In this document: positions 10,281 to 20,859 of the stretch, piece after piece
Layout: every line of letters starts with the position of its first letter
Numbering within the stretch: position 1 is the stretch's first letter
Assembly (NCBI RefSeq): GCF_010183535.1
Contig: NC_071332.1
Location: 19,654,001 to 19,718,000, forward strand
DNA: 64,000 bases
DNA from: Caenorhabditis remanei
Taxonomy: Eukaryota > Nematoda > Chromadorea > Rhabditida > Rhabditidae
Direction: 5' to 3'
Translations under genes and position numbers: made by a program
Notes under the pieces: model-generated
What the model was told of the DNA's origin: nothing
Seen by the model: the letters and a program-made list of their open reading frames with translations, nothing else
The model's database searches: none

Positions 10281-11134
10281 AACGTCTCAAAAACAAAACG
10301 TCTTAAAATGGGGAGTGGCCTTTTCTGGAAAGGGGGCGGAGTCAGTCAAGCCTTCCTGGATTTCAAAAACCGCTCAACTCTGATTCTCATGTTTCTGAAG
10401 TGTCTCTGTTTCAAAACGTCTCGGTTCCAAAATGTCCTCGTTTTTAAATTCAAATTACTCCAATTTTTCCTTCATTCCTAAATCCTGTGCAGACAGAAAC
10501 ATTTCAATGATCCAGCAGATAAGTCACAGCGGATCCGTGTTTGGTCTTCCGTAGACTATCTTCCGTGGAAGAAAGAGGACAAATGAAGGGGGTGACGGAG
10601 GAGGCTACAAGTTTGAGATTTGGATCTACCTATTTCACTTCAGAGAGAGAGAGAGGAATTGAAGATTCGGTGTTTCTCTGGTTGTTTGAATTTTTGACGA
10701 CGGGTTTTCAAGTTTTTTTTGTTCCTAAACGCACTGTTTCTATTCAAAAACCCTTTTTAGGCCCTGGCAGTTGTTCTTTAAATAAGCAATCTTCTTGGGC
10801 ATCTAGGGCATAACATGTTTGGAGCGTCTCAACAAATTCATTTAGAAAAAAAAAGTTTTGAAAACGTGATCCATTTCGTTAATCTAATCAGATTAGTGTA
10901 TGCATATACCTAGCTCGTATGAATGTACTTGGGCAAGGTTAAAAAAAAATCAAAAAAAAATTAATATTCTTTATAAAATATATGAATTAATTCATAAGGA
11001 AAAATCTGTGTAAAGATACTGATTTTGAAAATGCAGTTTTTTGTTGCTTACTTGCTTTTTAAGGATGTTTAAACGCAGGGCATGTTTAAGTGATAGAGAA
11101 TAATGTTTTTTTCAGTGATTTTTCGAGAACTGTA
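10281..11134. other. Intergenic DNA, no gene seen
   Basis: Contains AAAACGTCTC phrases common in this genome's noncoding DNA, a GAGAGAGAGAG run near 10645, and AT-rich sequence. An open frame at 10541-10813 lacks splice context and family resemblance. Confidence 0.5.
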
Positions 11135-11470
11135 AAACTTTCAAACCATAGTTCAATACATGGCCCATGCAGAACAAAAGTAGAGCTTTATTTTTGTAGT
11201 TGACAATTTTTTGCACGAGTTGACAACTTTTTTGCACCTAGCAAGTTACATATCGACAATGAAATTTCTCCTTTCAGTCGTCCCATGCCGTCTCCCTTAA
11301 AAAGGCCACAACTCTCTAGGGAGTGTCCGTACAAAAAAGTTGTCAACTACAAAAATGAAGCTTTACCTTTGTTTTGTATGGTTTACACATAATTCACTGT
11401 GTGGGACAGTCAGTCATACCGTAACACCCTCTCAAAGTTGGTCATTTTCTACTGAAAACAACCAAAGTTG
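11135..11470. repeat. Palindromic repeat family A, copy 2
   Basis: Left arm TTTTTGTAGTTGACAATTTTT and right arm AAAAGTTGTCAACTACAAAA, with the family's central TCTCTAGGGAGTGTCCGTAC and the CCATACAAAACAAAGGTAAAG-type flank in the complement. No coding content. Confidence 0.75.
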
Positions 11471-11999
11471 TTAGAATTATGGCCATATTGCAGTGTTTTC
11501 CCCCATTTTATATGAGCCTTCAATTTCAAACACGTGTCTTCAAAATTCTCAAGGATAATCCGCTTACCTAGTCAGCGGGAAAGTTTGGAAGGACGCCGGA
11601 AGGTTTATGGATGGAAGGGGATATCGGAGTGTCGTTGCCTCATTTTCAAAAATTCAAATTGCTTTTACAACTTTCTTCATCATATAAGAAGAGTAGAATT
11701 TCAAAAGTTGGCGATTTTTGTGAAAAAAACAGTAATTTACGTTAAAATGTGTAGTTTTATACACTTTTAGACAATGATGCTTCTCGGTGCTGGAATTACG
11801 GATAAAACTACAGTTTTAGAGCGCTTCTACGCCCAGCATGTGGAAAGTGTAGCCAAATTATGGAAATATACGAAAAATACTTTTTTTTTTGATTTTAGAA
11901 TGCATATTTTCACTTTGACCTATTAGTTTGTTGAAAAACTTTATTGAAAAGAAAAAAAACAAAGATACTTGAATAAATAAAGAAAAAGACGTGAACTAC

Positions 12000-12150
12000 A
12001 GAAAATGAACATGTTCAAATTCTGTAGTTTAAGGAGAAAAATACGTGGACTACAGAAAATGAACATGTTTATTTTCTGTAGTTTGAAGAGAAAGCTACGT
12101 GGACTACAGAAAATAAACATGTTTATTTTCTGTAGTTTGAATAGAATAAG
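12000..12150. repeat. Array of perfect palindromes, left arm
   Basis: About four units, each centred on a perfect palindrome such as ACAGAAAATAAACATGTTTATTTTCTGT (inner 20 bp AAATAAACATGTTTATTT) with centre ACATGT. Units are separated by short linkers of the type TTGAAGAGAAAGCTACGTGG. The mirror array is at 13283-13490 with about five units. Confidence 0.85.
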
Positions 12151-12422
12151 GATAAAATGAGCCCATTGAATGTCAAAAACCAATATGGTCCGAGTACTAT
12201 TAAAGTGGAGAGTTGAATCCGGCCATGCAAAGACTGTGTAGTGATGAGTGAGTTAGTAGAATTATCTGAAAAGAACAACGGTTTACTATGTCTCATCAAC
12301 ATCAAACTAACATAATCTAACAGCCAAAATGGTAGATTTCGGATATTTTGAACATGTGCCTTGAGAAAAAGATCTGAAAATGAATTTATTTCGTCTGTGC
12401 TTCTTTTCCTGATTTCGAACAT
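12123..12422 (-). other. 99-residue open frame within the fold-back arm
   Basis: The frame (starting MFEIRKRSTDEINSF) is identical in translation to the one at 13002-13301 on plus, because both lie in the inverted arms. It contains two hydrophobic stretches. TTTTCAG acceptor-like signals precede ATCTTTTTCTCAAGG and ATAATTCTAC within it, so it could be exonic sequence of an element-borne gene. No family is recognised and preservation may simply reflect arm homogenisation. Confidence 0.25.
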
Positions 12423-13282
12423 ACATTTCCCTCAATTGAACTGACATACTTTCGACCGACAGAGAGACAACATAAAAGAACAATATCCGTTCCATGACAA
12501 AAATTAAGTATAACCATACACATTGTATGTATAAACCCATGATTAGAAAAAAAAATCAGATTAGCTGAAATTACTTTTATATTACTTACCGCTCTATCAA
12601 CCCAGAGAAATTGGAAAAACATAATTTCAAATGCATTGACAAAATTTTTTTGAAAGAATAAAACATGACACGTGTCTTTTTATTTCTTCAGAGGAAATGA
12701 ATCTAGAGCACGTTCCAAAATTTGCAACGTGTTTTACTAAAAGAGTGAACGTGCTATTGTTGTGTTTAATTCATTTTCAAAATGCATACATATAAATATA
12801 ATCCTTTTTCCAATTTCTCTGGGTTGATAGAGCGGTAAGTAATATAAAAGTAATTTCAGCTAATCTGATTTTTTTTTCTAATCATGGATTTATACATACA
12901 ATGTGTATGGTTATACTTAATTTTTGTCATGGAACAGATATTGTTCTTTTATGTTGTCTCTCTGTCGGTCGAAAGTATGTCAGTTCAATTGAGGGAAATG
13001 TATGTTTGAAATCAGGAAAAGAAGCACAGACGAAATAAATTCATTTTCAGATCTTTTTCTCAAGGCACATGTTCAAAATATCCGAAATCTACCATTTTGG
13101 CTGTTAGATTATGTTAGTTTGATGTTGATGAGACATAGTAAACCGTTGTTCTTTTCAGATAATTCTACTAACTCACTCATCACTACACAGTCTTTGCATG
13201 GCCGGATTCAACTCTCCACTTTAATAGTACTCGGACCATATTGGTTTTTGACATTCAATGGGCTCATTTTATCCTTATTCTA

Positions 13283-13490
13283 TTCAAACTACAGAAAATA
13301 AACATGTTTATTTTCTGTAGTCCACGTAGCTTTCTCTTCAAACTACAGAAAATCAACATGTTCATTTTCTGTAGTTCACGTCTTTTTCTCCTTAAACTAC
13401 AGAATTTGAACATGTTCATTTTCTGTAGTTCACGTATTTTTCTCCTTAAACTACAGAATTTGAACATGTTCATTTTCTGTAGTTCACGTG
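13283..13490. repeat. Array of perfect palindromes, right arm
   Basis: About five tandem units of the CTACAGAAAATGAACATGTT type and its complement, with linkers CACGTAGCTTTCTCTT or CACGTGTTTTTC. One more unit than in the left arm, so copy number has changed since the inverted duplication. Confidence 0.85.
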
Positions 13491-14025
13491 TTTTTCTTTA
13501 TTTATTCAAATATCTTTGTTTTTTTTTTCTTTTCAATAAAGTTTTTTAACAAACTAATAGGTCACGTCGGCAAAAATAGAAAACTCAGCAATGAAGTTAT
13601 AGGAAAATACTGTAAATTTGGTTTTCCTTTTTAACTTCAAAAATTCTTGTATTATTATACAGCTAATTTATGGCGTCCTCTCCTCATGCAAAAACATGGA
13701 TTGGCTACAGAATATCACAAAACCTATCGAATTATGGCCGAAAATAAAAACTTTTGAAATTTGACCCTTCTTATATTCTAGGATGCAGAGCAAGAAATAA
13801 ACACAAGAAAACATGAAATCTTTATTCTCTGACATGCTGAATATCAGTCATTAAAATAACATGTCTTTTGTATGGCTCTTTATTTTAGTTGATTCTCAAA
13901 GGGCAAAGTTGTAAAAGCAATTTGAATTTTTGAAAATGAGGCAACGACACTCCGATATCCCCTTCCATCCATAAACCTTCCGGCGTCCTTCCAAACTTTC
14001 CAGCTGAGTAGTCAGTAAGTGTCTC

Positions 14026-14711
14026 CTTTCTTATGACACCTGCTCCAAATTCTCTCCAAAATCCTATCCGCCCGTCCCGCAACTAATTAACATGACTCCT
14101 ATTTCTATGTAACAAGCTTATATACTCCGCGTCTCTCTCCGGAGCCTAAAGCCTGGATGACCAAAATGTCTAGTAATATCCTTTTTCATTTCAATAACAA
14201 TAGTTTCCTAAAATTTTCTGAACTATCGGAATATTGAAAAACTCTAGAGCATGGAAAAGTCAGACAGGCTGTCCAATGACTCACTAGCGCCATTGTCCTC
14301 CGATTTTTGAAAAAAATTGTTCCTGGTGGTCATCGACCACCAAGTCCAAACCACCATTCTTTAAAAACTCCGATACGCATCTTTTTTGTTCTTTTCTTCC
14401 TTTTAAAAAACATTTTTATCGGAAATTTGGAATTTGAATTTCTACATTTGAAAAAATCCTAAATCCTAAAAAAATGTTTCATTTTAAAACCCACTTCCAG
14501 AAGATCGTGAGGTCAACTAAGATTTTAATTGGAAAAAAAATAAAATTCCGGTCTTATGAGTCCGCAAGATCAATTTAAATGGAAAATATTTCCAAACGAT
14601 TTTATCTTCTTTTCATATTTCTGCGCAAAAGAATCCCCGTTCTTCAGTTTCCTTGGTATTTCGATATTTTCTCTAATACTTTATTTTTTCTTTCTATTTT
14701 AAAGAAATCAA
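14026..14711. other. Intergenic DNA upstream of the GT11-like locus
   Basis: AT-rich sequence without repeats of note or credible exons. It is the likely promoter region for the exon starting at 14712. Confidence 0.4.
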
Positions 14712-14957
14712 ATGCACTGCGTCTGGTCACCACGGTGCCTATACATTTCAGCCATCACCATTCTTATTATCACTGTAGTGTTATGGTGTATACTACCGTA
14801 TAACTACAGTAATATCATGACAACCACACATTGTGATACGGTAACTGAGAAATATGGGGGAAATATCCAAGAAAAATTGGAAAGTTACAGAACACCCGGA
14901 GTCAGAAGAAATACTTGTTATTTCCAATGTTTACGATACTATCGGGAAGTGGATTGG
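14712..14957 (+). CDS. Signal-anchor exon, probably the 5' end of the GT11-like gene
   Basis: ATG 14712 opens a frame of 82 codons that ends at a GTGAGT donor (14958). Residues 9-30 (CLYISAITILIITVVLWCILPY) form one hydrophobic span after a short N-terminus, the layout of a type II Golgi glycosyltransferase. A luminal stem with cysteines follows (TPGVRRNTCYFQC). The catalytic exons of a GT11 enzyme begin at 17082 on the same strand. However, this donor is phase 0 and the 17082 exon needs one leading base, so at least one exon is missing or unrecognised in the repeat-filled 2.1 kb between them. Confidence 0.5.
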
Positions 14958-15194
14958 GTGAGTTAAAAAATTATTTTTGCGAAATTGAATGTCTGTGTTT
15001 TAAAAATGTACTCTCTACATTTTTGTATATTTTTTAGCTCATAATATTGAGTTTTAAGCGAGTTACGTGGCGGTTTGGCTAACGTATAGTAAATATTGTT
15101 TTTGACAACCGGGGTACTGTAGGTAACTCTATTATAGTCAAGAGTACTGTAATGGAACTTTTTGAACAAGATCTTTTGAAATAGACTTGGAGAC

Positions 15195-15415
15195 AGTGAC
15201 CAAAAGTAGTTTGTCATTGTATGTTTTTTGTCATTGTAAGTTTTTGTCATTGTAAGTTTTTTGTCACTGTAGGTTTTTGTCAGTGTATGGTTTTTGTTAG
15301 TGTATGTTTTTTGTCACTGTAAGTTTTTTGTCAGTGTAAGTTTTTTGTCACTGTAGGTTATTTGTCACTGTAAGTTTTTTGTCACTGTTGGTTTTTTTGT
15401 CATTGTCCCGGCTCA
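15195..15415 (+). repeat. TTTTTTGTCACTGTAAG minisatellite
   Basis: About thirteen units of 15-18 bp with core TTTTGTCA(C/T)TGTA(A/G)G. The complement words TTACAGTGACA occur singly near 4660-4740. Confidence 0.85.
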
Positions 15416-15649
15416 CAAGTACATATGGCTAAAATGTCTTTTTCAACAAATGTGTAGTTTTTTTGACACTATTTATCGGTCCGCGATCACATCTTAACGA
15501 TCCACTACCCGTAGCAAGTCTCAGACATAGATCTCGCTGAGATCTACATTTTTGTATATCTTTATATTGCCTTTTAAGAAAGTTACACCCAACGTGCAAA
15601 AAACAACAAAAATAAAGCGTTTTGGTATGATCAATACTACTAAAAGTAT

Positions 15650-16915
15650 AGTATACTGTACCATGAATTCATCTGATTTCCCAAACAAAGTAGCACACAC
15701 TCCACACTCCGGAACGATTGTAATCTCTAGAATATATTGCATCGTTTCCCCTTTTTCCAGTTTCAACAATTCGTCACTCCATGGATCAGTATCCTTACAA
15801 GGGAAGCGGGTCTATAAATTTGGTCATAAGTACTTTCGACTCAGGTAATCCATTTCTGCTATCAAAACCTGCTAAATGTCCTTGCAAGCCGAGTTAGGAG
15901 CTCACTTTTTTATATGTTTAAGATTTTTCACATGGATTTCCAAAGGAGCGTATATGTGGCCGACTTGGTATTCCATGTAAAACAGCTTAACCATGTGAAA
16001 CGTTTGAGAGCTCATAACTCGGCTCGCAGAGACATTTAGCAGGTTTTGATGGTAGAAATGGACTCCTCGTGGTCCAAAGTACCTATGACCAAATTTATAG
16101 ATCGTTTGAAAGTGTCGTCTCCAAAGAATTCCCTGAAGACCCTTTTAAGATTATTACCTACACAAATGTAGTTCTAGCTTCGGAATCGCAGCACAACAAT
16201 TTTATATATCAATTTCTAAGATTGTCAACGATTATTTTTTGTTATGTTTCTCAGAAAAACAACAAAAAATCGAACACTATCTTTAGATAGAAACAAATCC
16301 CAGGCCAGGGACTACTTTTCATACTTAAACTATAAAATTAGTAGCATAACCATGGATCCTTCTGACTTTCCAAACAATGTAGCACACACACTTCAAACGA
16401 TTGTTATCTTCCCTAAGACAGGATTATATTCTTCCGTATGTTGTTTGCTATTAAGGGCAAGTGACGTTTGTTTCTATCTGACAAGGAAAGCCTTTGGAGA
16501 CGCCACTTTCAAACGACCTATAAGTTTCGACTTAGGTATTTTCGACCACTGGGAGTTCATTTCTGCAGTCAAAACCTGCTAAATGTCTTTGCTAGCCGAG
16601 TTATGAGCTCTCAAACGTTTCACATGGTTAAGCTGTTGCACATGGAATTCCAAATCGGCCACATGTACACCACCGCAAGGTTCCATTTATGTTCCCCAAC
16701 GGTTCATCTGTGTTCGTACATTGCAATAATGAAAATATCTAGCGTATACTTTACTTGTCGATTTGAAATACCATGTGCAACAGCTTAACCATACGAAACG
16801 TTTGAGAGCTCATAACTCGGCTCGCAGAGACATTTAGCAGGTTTTGACTGCAGAAATGGACTCCCAGTGGTTGAAAATACCTATGACCAAATTTATAGGT
16901 CGTTTGAAAATGGCA
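15650..16915. repeat. Two copies of a palindromic repeat (family D) inside the GT11 locus
   Basis: 15817-16093 and 16527-16912 are each imperfect inverted repeats sharing ACCTGCTAAATGTC, CGAGTTATGAGCTC and ATGACCAAATTTATAG. Before each lies a shared segment (15653 and 16351) containing TTTCCAAACAA and GTAGCACACAC. So a larger unit of about 0.5 kb is tandemly duplicated. This insertion occupies the place where the missing GT11 N-terminal exon should be. Confidence 0.75.
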
Positions 16916-17081
16916 TCACTTTGGAGACTTCCCTCGTGAGAAATTTGATTGAAATATTGTTGGGGGGCTTTTGAAAAGGCGGAAGGTAAAAAACGGAATA
17001 AAAAATGTTTGGGCGGAATTCCACTCAACCCTGGTGTAAAACACTGGTGCAAAACAAAAAAAAACCACAAAAATTTTTCAG

Positions 17082-18713
17082 GAAACCAACTATTCGAGAT
17101 ATTCTCCCTACTCGGCATGGCACAAAAACTGAATCGAACAGCGATATTTAATAAAAGGGACTGGTTTTTAAATTTTCGACTCAAAACTGTGCACAAGAAG
17201 ATACCAAAGATAGCGGAGCAGGTGGTCACCATGGATATTGAGGTAAATTTTAAAATTTTTTTCATAAATTGAAAAAAAAGTTTAATTATTTGAATTCCAG
17301 CCCTCCAAAACGATGCGATTTATAAACCCACCGGCCTGCTGTGAGTACAGTCTCCCGCCAATTTTATCCTGTGAACAATCGCAATTCCTGGTCGTTGATG
17401 GTCGCTTTTTTCAGGTACGTTTCACAAAAAAATACTTGTAGATCACAATTTTTTTACAGAGTTACAAATATTTCTCCTCTATGGAGTCCACGATAAGGGA
17501 ATGGCTGACACCTGATGACGAGGTCAGACAATATTTGGGGACTATGATAAGACAGGAGGATATGGAAAGGCATAAGTGGGTAATTAATTAATTAGTAGGC
17601 AATTAACTTTTTTTGAAATTTAGAATTTGCGTGCATATCAGACGAGGTGACTTTGTGACGGATGGACAGCATGCAGGGACGGAAAGCGACTTCACAAGGA
17701 ATGCTATTGATTTTTTGTATAAACTGAGTGAGTTATCAAAAAAAAAACTGTCTGGCGCGCCTTTGACGCGTTTCTGACCACTAAATCTTGACAAATACGA
17801 CGAAAAACGCACATTTTTCACTAGAAATCAAATTTTCTAAAAACGCGGCAAAGGCGCGCCAGATATTCCCGAAAGGTGACGGTGTGATAGCGCGCTATTG
17901 TCGAAAAAGTATTTATTGGGAAAATCGCGTCAAAGGTACGCCAGATCGGGTGCTCAATATAGAATAAAAAATGGGGACAACACTGGGGCGCCTTTGACGC
18001 GTTTTTGTGTACAAAAGATCATCTCTAGCTTGTCCACGAGGAGTACACGAAATTTAAATTTTGAAATTTTTCAAGTGGTACTTCCCGTCACGTTTTTTTT
18101 GAAAAATTACAGTTAATTTATGTAAAAACTTCTAAAATCAAAAAAAAATCCGATAAAACTGCAAAAAACAAACTTTTGACTTGTCCACGAGGAGAACACG
18201 AAAACCAGTAGATGAAATTTTCTAGAAATTAGTGAACAGGTACTTTCAAACATGCTGATTCTGAATATCATAGTCATTTTTAGTGGAAATTTCAGGAAAA
18301 ATTTTTTTCCAGCCTCCGGTCCTATCTTCATCTTCAGCAATGAACAAAAATGGGTTCGGAAGGAAATTGTGAGCCAATCCAAGTACCAAAACGAAATTCG
18401 AATAATGCCAACACCACAAGACCAACCATTCAAAGACCTTCACTTTTCTCAGGTCTATTGTGACACCGTGTTAATTACAGGTAATTAAGAGATAATTAAT
18501 TTTTTTTAATTCTGAAAATTTTCAGCACCAAGTTCAACATTCGGTTGGTGGATAGGCTATCTTTCAAAAAATCAGAAAAACGTCTACTACCGTGATATTA
18601 GAGACGTGGAGGATAGTGTAAAGTACCAAATGATCGATGACGATTTTTATCCGAGGAGTTGGAGGAAGATGGGGATGGTCGAAAATAATGGGACCATATT
18701 TTTGAAGAATTAA
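17082..18713 (+). CDS. Alpha-1,2-fucosyltransferase-like protein (GT11), catalytic part
   Basis: Six exons join in frame: 17082-17242, 17301-17414, 17460-17575, 17624-17727, 18313-18480 and 18526-18713 (about 283 residues). GT11 marks are clear: GNQLFEIFSLLGMAQKLNRT at the start, the donor-binding motif CVHIRRGDFVTDG (H-x-R-R-x-D), and near the end SSTFGWWIGYLSK. In this family the enzyme transfers fucose from GDP-fucose to a terminal sugar in the Golgi. The residues before GNQLFE, usually K-Y-V...R-L, are not found. The frame is open back to ATG 16949, which would give an unanchored protein starting inside repeat-like sequence; the anchor exon at 14712 is the better 5' end. The fourth donor is GTGGGT, chosen because it alone keeps the phase. 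Either a functional gene with an unrecognised exon or a 5'-damaged copy. Confidence 0.75.
17751..18006. repeat. GGCGCGCC-containing inverted and direct repeats in a GT11 intron
   Basis: CTGGCGCGCCTTTGACGCGT at 17751 recurs inverted near 17841 (ACGCGGCAAAGGCGCGCCAG), inverted again near 17925 (CGCGTCAAAGGTACGCCAG) and direct near 17980. The adjacent CTTGTCCACGAGGAG appears twice (about 18028 and 18180). Together these enlarge the fifth intron to about 585 bp. Confidence 0.7.
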
Positions 18714-18784
18714 AGCAAAAAATTCTCTGAAATTTTAAACATTTTTTGTTAAATTTTGAGTTGTTAGCGTTGTGATCTCATAAT

Positions 18785-18903
18785 TTGTTTTATTGGTAAA
18801 TAAATATATAATTAACAAAACAAAACAAAAAAATATAAAATCACAGATATTCATAACAATTAGAGATTCCTGGATTCGGGAATGTAGAGAGGCAAGTCGA
18901 TCT
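18785..18903 (-). other. Putative 3' UTR exon of H1
   Basis: On the minus strand AATTTTCAG precedes 18903 and an AATAAA lies near 18790. It fits as the last exon after the donor at 20241. The plus-strand GT11 gene ends at 18713, so the two genes converge tail to tail. No frame continues from H1. Confidence 0.4.
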
Positions 18904-18929
18904 CTGAAAATTTGATTTTAGACAATTGC

Positions 18930-19085
18930 TACAGTACTTCATAGACGGCTACAGTAATCATATACAGCTACAGTAATCTTATACAGCTACAGTAATCTTA
19001 TACAGCTACAGTAATCTTATACAGCTACAGTAATCTTATACAGCTACAGTAATCTTATACAGCTACAGGATTCTTATTATGTTAC
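18930..19085 (+). repeat. TTATACAGCTACAGTAATC tandem repeat
   Basis: About seven near-perfect 19-bp units, followed by degenerate CTACAGTA words to about 19330. It lies in the long intron of the minus-strand HTH gene H1 if the 3' exon there is real. Confidence 0.9.
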
Positions 19086-19359
19086 AGTATACTTATCTTC
19101 CTACAGTACTCAGTCTTGTCACAGTATTCAAACTTAGGTACCGTACCCTTTCGTTGTTACAGTAATCTACCGTACCATTCCCTGCATTGGTATACTACTC
19201 TAGCATTAGTACAATACGTCAGCGAGTCTGGCTACAGTATCCTTATAAAACTTCTGCAAAGTTTTTTTTTTCCAACTACAGTACATCGTTCTTAGTTACC
19301 GTACTTTGTTTTGCTACAGTACCCTTCTAAGTTCCTTTTTTGCGGTCTCTTATTAATAT

Positions 19360-20160
19360 TCGGCATTTTACACGGTTTTTTGAACTCAGAACTGTGAATA
19401 TATCGATTTTCAGTTGCTAAACGGGTCAAAGACCATGCCAAATGTTTCTAGATTCCTTAGAACCTCATGGATGGCTTAGAATCTCAAATTTAGTCGGTTT
19501 TAAGGTTTTGAAAAGGTAAAAAACCTGCTAAAACCACAATTTTCAGCTTGTGATGCTCAAAATTGGGAATTTTTGCATTTTTGACAAAGAATTGGCGTTC
19601 CAAACAATTTTTTGAATCAAAAACTTGAATATTTTAACAAAAATAACAATTTAAAATAAACAAAATAACAACAAAAATAACAGCTGTTAGACTATGTCAC
19701 AGGCTTCCAGATATTCTTGAGCTTCTGTGATGGGTTATAAATCTTATTTTAACAAGTTTTCGACGATTTTTGAGCTTGAAATAGGTCAAAATTCACAATT
19801 TCTAACGTGTCGTGCTGAAAATTTGAATATTGCGGACGTCGGTAGCCTAAATGTCAAAAAGTGTGTGGTATTTCAGACAAATTTTTGTGCCAAACACTTC
19901 AAAAACCGAATTTTCCGCTCTCAAAAGCTTCCACGCTTCCAAAATGCAAGTTTTTGTTCGTAAGTAGTCACTCCAGAGCGTCTGACAGCTTAATTTCCAG
20001 CTCAGATCCTCAAAATTCGCGTTTTCTAATTGCCAAACGTGTTCCAGCCTATTTCAAAAGCTCTCGGAGCAGCTTTTCCTGATAAAAATAGCGATTTACA
20101 GCTGTTAGACTAAGTCACAGGCTTCCAGATTCCCTAGACGTCCTAGAAATCTAATTTTTG
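19360..20160. repeat. Dispersed repeat family B, copy near H1
   Basis: Recurring phrases (TCAGTTGCTAAACGGGTC, AACCTCATGGATGGCTTAGA, CAGCTGTTAGACTATGTCAC, CTTCCACGCTTCCAAAATGC) also appear in 20860-21420, 22330-23590 and 3350-4080. No coding frame. Copies flank all three HTH genes and were probably duplicated with them. Confidence 0.6.
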
Positions 20161-20250
20161 GACAATTTTTGACTTTAGACCCATCCAAGATCCTACTCAG
20201 ACCCTTCTACTCTACCTTCCGCCCAGTTACAGTACACTCACCTCTTCCTC

Positions 20251-20454
20251 CTAATCATCATCCAAACTCTCGTTACCCGTCAAAAATTTCCTGAACCAAT
20301 GCTGCACAAACTCCAACTTCACCGGCTCCGTATTCTTATTAGTCTCGACAAAAAATCGATTTATTTTTTCACACGCTTGTCGCGCGGTCAGCCCCTTCTT
20401 ATATTCCTCTAGGAGGATGCCCTCGACGAATTTCGGTGGCGGGTTTGTGGACAT
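20251..20454 (-). CDS. H1: small Mos1/mariner-type HTH (HTH_48-like) protein
   Basis: A single coding exon of 67 residues. Residues 10-60 match the N-terminal helix-turn-helix of mariner-type transposases: ILLEEYKKGLTARQACEKIN, then FVQHWFRKFLTGNESLDD, corresponding to the family's W-F-(K/R)-(K/R)-F-x-x-G-(D/N)-x-S-L-x-D signature. Nothing of the catalytic DDD domain follows. The ATG lies 1 bp after a GAGTTTCAG acceptor, implying a trans-spliced leader or a 5' UTR exon. Nine bases after the stop there is a good GTGAG donor (20241), so the 3' UTR is probably spliced to an exon at about 18903. DNA binding is inferred from the fold. One of three tandem paralogues. Confidence 0.75.
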   Translation of the reverse strand: MSTNPPPKFVEGILLEEYKKGLTARQACEKINRFFVETNKNTEPVKLEFVQHWFRKFLTGNESLDDD

Positions 20455-20559
20455 TCTGAAACTCTTCTGAAAAATATTTTCTTGGATGTTCTAGATCTGA
20501 AAAGTTTCAGTACAGGAAGTAGTTAACCTCAATATAAAACGATTTTAAAAATTGATTAT

Positions 20560-20695
20560 TGAATACATTTTTATTCAAAATAGAAATATGTAAGTGAAAA
20601 AGTGTTTGGCGGCCGGGGGAGAGGGAAATTATAGACATTCGGATATTCAGATCACGGGGCGTCAAGGCGTTCGAGTAGTAGTGGTGATGAGGAGG
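20560..20695 (-). other. Putative 3' UTR exon of H2
   Basis: TTTTTCAG precedes 20695 on the minus strand, followed by CCTCCTCATCACCACTACTA and an AATAAA near 20571. It matches the GTGAG donor that follows the H2 stop codon at 21669. Confidence 0.45.
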
Positions 20696-20859
20696 CTGAA
20701 AAATTGAATTTTAAGTGTTGTCTGTGTGTAAGGATGTCGGGATGTCCACATCGTAGTTTTATAGCAATTTCCGGTTCTCAAATGTCTCAAAAATGCCAAA
20801 AATGCCTAACAAGTACAGTAAATTAATCAATAAGCCACTAGAAATGCCGAATTTCACAA

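Larger units (their letters stand above)
11575..14025. mobile_element. Large fold-back (inverted duplication) element
   Basis: The left arm, about 11920-12620, reappears almost unchanged and inverted at about 12800-13565, separated by about 180 bp; differences are single bases plus different numbers of internal palindromic units. Outer parts also match in inverse: 11580-11665 (GGAAGGACGCCGGAAGGTTT and beyond) with 13910-14005, separated from the inner arms by DNA that differs between sides. The whole can fold into a hairpin of more than 700 bp per side. Size and form recall C. elegans fold-back transposons such as Tc6, but I cannot confirm identity. A 99-residue open frame is preserved identically in both arms (12123-12422 minus, 13002-13301 plus). 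Confidence 0.8.

Noticed and set aside
15552..15848. Plus-strand frame with TTTTTCCAG acceptor (15760) and GTAATCC donor (15847) that could be the missing GT11 exon
   Set aside because: Its second half is the end of the palindromic repeat (ATAAATTTGGTCATAAGTAC) and the translation has no GT11 resemblance; phase 0 gives a stop.
18252..18488. Independent small gene at the GT11 3' end
   Set aside because: The frame is the read-through of exon 18313-18480 into its upstream intron; the TTTTTTCCAG acceptor and phase make it part of the GT11 gene.
18930..19085. CRISPR-like regular repeat
   Set aside because: Units are contiguous 19-bp tandem copies without spacers, in a eukaryotic genome.
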